NCBI GenBank assembly: GCA_036346225.1
Contig: JARFIW010000003.1
Coordinates: forward strand, 8,708,001 to 8,772,000
Length of the DNA: 64,000 nucleotides
From: Platerodrilus igneus
Lineage: Eukaryota; Arthropoda; Insecta; Coleoptera; Lycidae
Direction of reading: 5' to 3'
In this document: piece after piece, positions 59,198-64,000 of the stretch
How the letters are laid out: the number at the start of each line of letters is the position of its first letter
Position numbering within the stretch: the stretch's first letter is position 1
Made by a program: the position numbers and the translations under genes
Notes under the pieces: generated by a model
Database searches by the model: none
Told to the model about the DNA's origin: nothing
The model's input: the letters and a program-made list of their open reading frames with translations, nothing else

Positions 59198-59199
59198 TA

Positions 59200-61240
59200 C
59201 ATTCTGTATATAACTTTTCTGCTTTTGAACTACTCCACCCAACTCATTGAAATAGTATTTCACTAGGCGGTATAATTTTTCTGCACGCATATTTGCTCTG
59301 GTTTATTTTGTTAAGTGCTGTAAGCTTACAATGGATTTCAGCGATTAAATAATACAATACAAATAATATAATAACTAATAAAAGTAATAACAATAATAAA
59401 ATATACTGACGGTAAAATGACGACCCTGTTAGTAAAGGTGCTAAACCTAATAGTACCTTAAACAGATTATTTCGAATTCATTGCGCGCCACTAATTTCTA
59501 TTAAACTGCAAAATATACAAGGTTAGATTGGCAACCTTGACAAATACAGAGTTTAAAAAATATTTTAAAAAGAGAAATGTTTTACCTGGAAATTTTGAAT
59601 TTTACCGAACCCTTGGATAGGTAAAGTACCTTCGTTCTGGCGCAAAATCGTTCATTTTTTACATGTATTTCTACAAAAAAATCTAAGGTACGTTTTGCAA
59701 ACTTTTGTACTCTGCAAAGTCATTCGTTCAAATCATCGGAGTGATAATGAAGTCGGTTACTTTCAATTTTATATAAAATTCACTCCTACACCGCTTCCGC
59801 CCTATTCTCGCCTGGATCAATGGGAGATGCCAATTATCGAACATCACAAACATGAAGTAAGCACAATTCAGTAATAAATAAATAAAAATTTATTAAATAG
59901 GGTAAACATAGCAGTAGTCAATATTTTTCATATATTGTCATTTACAATATAGAATTATTTTATGCGAACATTTTATATGTATTCCGTGTATCTAAAAGTA
60001 GTTATACAAAGTGACACAAAAAAACGGAAACTTTTTAACAATCCAATAAAACCAAGAGTGATGGAAGAATAATATATTGTGTATCTTGTAGTAAAAGCAA
60101 TACATTTCTGGACGACAATGCATTGAGAGTCCGGGAATGTACTTTTACTACTAGATGCACATTCTATTTTTCGAAATCGCATTCAATATTTTTGAAAATC
60201 TAAGCATTACTAGTGCATTAGTTTGTGAAACGAAGCACTATATTTTTGCATTAAAATCTAATTGCTTATGAAATCGTTTCCAAGACCTAAGACAAACAAA
60301 CACAGTTTATTTATTCTGATCATAGATAAAGAGTGATAGATAGGAGGTATATTTCACATTGTTAGTTGTCAAGGCGTTCTGCGCCATATCGCGGAGGAAG
60401 AGCTTGTGGTTGTTAAAACAGCAGTACTAAAACAGTCACAGTAGAAAACAAAATGTTATGGCGGGAAAATTTCTTAATTTAAATTTAGGACACTACCGAA
60501 ACTTTTGAATATTATCTACAAATTGCAGTTTACTTTCTTTGAAAAAAAGCCACTTAGAATTTGTAAACATATGTTTATTAAGGTTTCGGTTCATGTTTAA
60601 TAACTAAGTAGTTTTATTTCCAAAGAAAGGAACATGTAAACAACCACAACAATTATATAGGAATAATGAGCTCTTGCAAAACGTGTTTTTAAACCACTTA
60701 AATAAAAAATATGTAGCAAACTTTCTTGTATTAATAATATCAAAGTTTAAATCCTTACCCTTGGTTTTGAGATAAACAAAACTGAATATTTGAACACAGA
60801 AACAGCATTCTTTCTTTATTGTGTGGATCACAAATCATCTTCGGCAGCTAATAATTGAAATGTAATTAGTAAGTAAAGCTCTTCTTTACTGCACGCTCTA
60901 CGTTGGTGGCGTCAGTGAAATATTTATTTTGGGCACCAGTGAACTGTAGTTTTTTTTTTTTGGTTAGTTATGGAGTGAGTCAATTAGTGAATAAAACCTC
61001 GGTGGACCCACGAGCTTTACTATATTCGCGGTCTAGTCTGGGAATTACCCCAAGGGTGAGCAATGAGTTTGGGCGTGGATATAGGGTGGGCTCGACTACA
61101 AACGGGAACAAAAAAAACGTAAATGGACGCCACTGCATCTATATAGACAATGAACAAAACTAAAGTATCCTTTAGGAAGACGCAGAAACCTATAGGATAT
61201 CATGATTACCAAAAAACATACAAATTACAATAAACAATAC
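59200..61240. other. No recognised gene
   Basis: AT-rich. At 60900-61110 the plus strand is GC-richer, with GTTGGTGGCGTCAGTG (60902) that is faintly like an LTR-element leader, but I see no LTR or coding motif to back this. Confidence 0.4.
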
Positions 61241-61287
61241 CTCTGGAAACCTCTTGGACCTCTGCCCCAGCTTCCACGATGTCGGAC
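61241..61287 (-). other. Candidate 47-bp internal exon of a host gene
   Basis: On the minus strand a good acceptor (TTTTTTTGTGTGACATTTTC then TTGCAG) is followed by 47 bases that are clearly GC-richer than the surroundings and then a GTATTG donor. One frame would encode an Arg/Gly-rich run, HRGSWGRGPRGF; another encodes nothing notable. No neighbouring exon is proven. It may be chance. Confidence 0.25.
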
Positions 61288-62553
61288 CTGCAAGAAAATG
61301 TCACACAAAAAAATAATATATAAGACACTGTTTGTGCCTTACAATAACAAAATATTTCGATCTTTATAGATCGATTGGCCTGAATTCAAAATCTCAATAA
61401 CACCTTACCTATAAAAAAAATACTCTACTGGGCATTACTTATTCCGTTTCTATTACCTGGTACTGTATCAACTTTTTCTACATACAAAGTTTTGCTGATC
61501 TAATTTGGACAATGTTAATTTCAATTAGTGAAATAAAAAGACGAAGGTATTAATTCAAAATTTAATTTAAGTGTAATTCTCTTTTGTTGCAAAAATTATT
61601 TATAAAAAAAATTTAATAATCAATATATAATAAGTTTCAAAAATTTCTTAATATGTTTCCTCTATAATCAGAATAATCAACATAAAGTAAGTTTCAAAAA
61701 TCTCTAAATTTGCTTCTCTACTTAGAGAGGTCTTAGCATTTATAAATTATTTAATACAGTCTGGGTTCTTAAACATCCATAAAACAGATCTGTTCTGGCT
61801 TACAAGATTTTTATCTAAAGAACTTGTTACATAAACAGTTCATATGGCTTAAGCATGAAATTAATAAAAGTCAGTTCAACATATGTTAAAAGCAGCTTAG
61901 GTATTCTACTAATCACAACATATTGCAAGAAACATCTTTCAATCAAAGGTGAATTTCATACATATTTTTAACAATTAACATGTGCATCATATTCGTGCTC
62001 TGAATAACAACTTTTAAATTATCTAAAGGTTCAAAAATTTCTCTTATAAAAAAATTTAGTTCTGAACGAAAGGTATTTGACTTATCAAATATCTAGGGAA
62101 TAATTTTCAAACTGATTTTTACGTGAGATTTGAGCATAATTACATCTTGCAAATAAACTTGAAATTTACGTTCTTTAACAAAAGTTTCTTGTGATTTAGT
62201 AAATGTTAAATCAAAACTTTAACCGTAACTCGTACACAAAATTAATTTTCAATAAATAGTTTCATAAGTACCTGGTTGCTTTTGGTTTTAATTGTACAAC
62301 GGCGATGCTGGCGAACGTAATAGATGAACTAAGACACATAGCATTCCATCCTCTTGAAATACAGAAAGATACAAAACATGCCTGTATTAGTTACAATCCT
62401 TCGGACAGCCCCAAATCAAACAATTTCACCATACACGACCAAATTTTAATTCCATAGCCAAGCGTGTTACTTAAATGTGCACTAATGGATTTCCTCACCA
62501 CGTGTCGTTACGGCACTTCCATTATCGTAGAGCTATTCTTAGCTCCCACTTAC
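61288..62553. other. No recognised feature
   Basis: AT-rich, no frames or repeats of note. It would be an intron if both minus-strand exon candidates are real. Confidence 0.4.
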
Positions 62554-62740
62554 AAACAAAATTTCTCATCTTCAAAAATGAAGTCTACGTACACGTAGTT
62601 GCTTGCAAGATGGATGTCCTCCTGCTTTGCCAACAACCTTAGCTATCGCGTCACTTTTCGCGCAGGCGTTAAGTTTAACAATTGCTGTAGTGGACGTCAG
62701 AACGCCTGTAGTTTATGTAACTCAAGTTACGTTCAAGGTA
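62554..62740 (-). other. GC-richer block with a strong splice donor: possible first exon
   Basis: The minus strand reads through a GC-richer patch (62580-62730, with CGCGAAAAGTGACGCG) to ATGAGAAATTTTGTTT and then GTAAGTGG at 62553. This looks like the end of a 5' exon. A 62-codon frame on the plus strand covers the same bases and has no motif. Weak evidence. Confidence 0.2.
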
Positions 62741-64000
62741 TCCACGATATCGAAAATATAGGAGTCCCCATTAAATACTCTTTATAGGTGAAAAATAATG
62801 TAAACGGAAAGGGGTGTTCTTCCTTATAGTACATTAAATTATTCAACGATTTCACGCTAAATGACAATCTCGTAAAATAACAACAGCTAGTATTATTTTT
62901 CTTTACAGATATTTAACGTAACAAAAATTTTGTTACATAATTGTCTACATGTAGCTATGGGAGAGAATATTTAAAGAAGAACAGTAATGCTAGTTCAAAA
63001 TAGTTTTAATTCCAATCTCAATCAATTTGGTGGAAAGTTTGTAACGTTTAACTTTACCTTAAACTGTACGACTGTAATTATAATAATTTTGAACTAAGAT
63101 GGACTAAAAATTACATGTCGAAACACTGAACTCGGGGTGGTTGCCAAAGAAAATACAACTCACCTCTACATTTACAAAGGTCGCGAAAAAACTGTAAAAT
63201 AATCCTTTTAAAATGACTACTTTTGAAATCTTCCGGACTAGCTAGGAACTCTAACTTCCGTGGTTATTTCAAAAGACTACCGGGGGGGATATTAACGGAT
63301 AATGCTTAAGCGCCACTACTTTGTTAATTATTATTTCTAACGGGAAAGTACTAATAAATAGAGTAGAAACCACTTAGTGTACAACCGCATCTGAGCACAA
63401 AGCTCTGTTGTCTCACCTCTCACCTTGTACCTGCAAAAAAGTTAAATATTTAAATCACAAGGGGGCGCTATTTGCGTTCCTAGATAACACATCAAAAATA
63501 TGAAAAATATACTTCTTCCCCCAGCTGTGTTGGACCTAAATTTTATACACCTTCTTGTTCTGTAAATACGGCTAAAATTGAAATAACATTATCACGTTCG
63601 ATTCAATGCCTTTTAGATAAAATTTTACGACTGATAATTCTTCAATCTGGAATACCTTGTGCCATTTAAGGCCAATAATAAGTGTTAATACAAGAATATT
63701 TACATTTATTATAACTGAAATATTATCGTAACAATTTTTAATTGATATTTACTAAGTTCAAACTTGGTACTATTTCAATTAAATCTTATAAGCTGAACTT
63801 TAAATTTCAGAATCGTCCCTAATTAATTTTATAAATTTTATTTCCTCAATACCGTAGAGAGCAGATATGATATCTTCGATTTATACTAGTACATGATTTT
63901 CTACTAATAGGGTATATAAAATTTACGTACGCAATAGTTAGTCAAGTTAACTGTTTATTTAATTTCTATTTAGAATTTTTCTAACAGGTTGTAGTAAGTT
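62741..64000. other. No recognised feature
   Basis: AT-rich to the end of the window. A T-rich stretch plus CAG/GTACAAGGTGAG on the minus strand near 63431 could be an acceptor, but nothing supports it further. Confidence 0.4.

Noticed and set aside
60900..61110. GTTGGTGGCGTCAGTG as an LTR-element leader or primer site
   Set aside because: No LTR end, partner LTR or coding domain nearby supports it.
1..64000. CRISPR arrays, operons, bacterial promoters or riboswitches
   Set aside because: The window is eukaryotic. The tandem arrays have no spacer structure and no prokaryotic gene organisation is present.

Overview
This is an AT-rich arthropod (most likely insect) genomic window made mainly of transposable elements. 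I found no convincing complete host gene, rRNA, tRNA gene or CRISPR array. The arthropod call rests on inference: the transposon families, in particular a Tc1/mariner-type transposase with a DUF4817-like N-terminus, a pogo-like transposase with a pipsqueak-type helix-turn-helix, and several insect-style Ty3/gypsy elements.

Layout. (1) 1-10760: minus-strand Ty3/gypsy element A (broken gag, primer-binding site, 5' LTR). Its LTR is split by a second minus-strand Ty3/gypsy element, B (2192-10033), with two 1489-bp LTRs, an open gag and a broken pol. The 4-bp target duplication GTTT flanks B. (2) 10761-13091: an LTR-like block D with a promoter, a 12-bp tandem repeat and a duplicated U3 segment, bordered by TA microsatellites. 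(3) 13092-15459: Tc1/mariner-type transposon F with about 450-bp inverted repeats and a broken transposase. (4) 15531-22918: plus-strand Ty3/gypsy element C, two 2073-bp LTRs about 99% alike. Its pol is cut off early in reverse transcriptase and replaced by a tract almost free of cytosine, so it is non-autonomous. (5) 22954-31500: mostly unrecognised, with a fold-back repeat at 24192-24548 and a lone transposon-like end near 27855. (6) 31548-34707: a truncated relative of C (LTR plus gag), then a dispersed repeat and a perfect 122-bp palindrome. (7) 35100-39360: a compositionally distinct block, a GC-rich hairpin, another LTR-like promoter block I, and a second copy of the dispersed repeat. 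(8) 39361-49190: mostly featureless, but with a 17-18-bp minisatellite near 40.6 kb and a 1.35-kb degenerate 8-bp-period array at 45240-46600. (9) 49195-49680: minus-strand fragment of a LINE ORF1. (10) 49886-54996: plus-strand 17.6/297-like Ty3/gypsy element G, decayed, with a gag-to-RT deletion junction and an envelope-type membrane-anchor remnant. (11) 56194-59197: pogo/Tigger-like transposon H. (12) 59200-64000: unrecognised, with two weak splice-bounded exon candidates on the minus strand.

Age order by eye: B and C have LTR pairs about 99% alike and are young; A is older than B because B sits in it; G is clearly older. Elements A, C, D, E and F all abut TA microsatellites. All identity figures are estimates by eye, not alignments.
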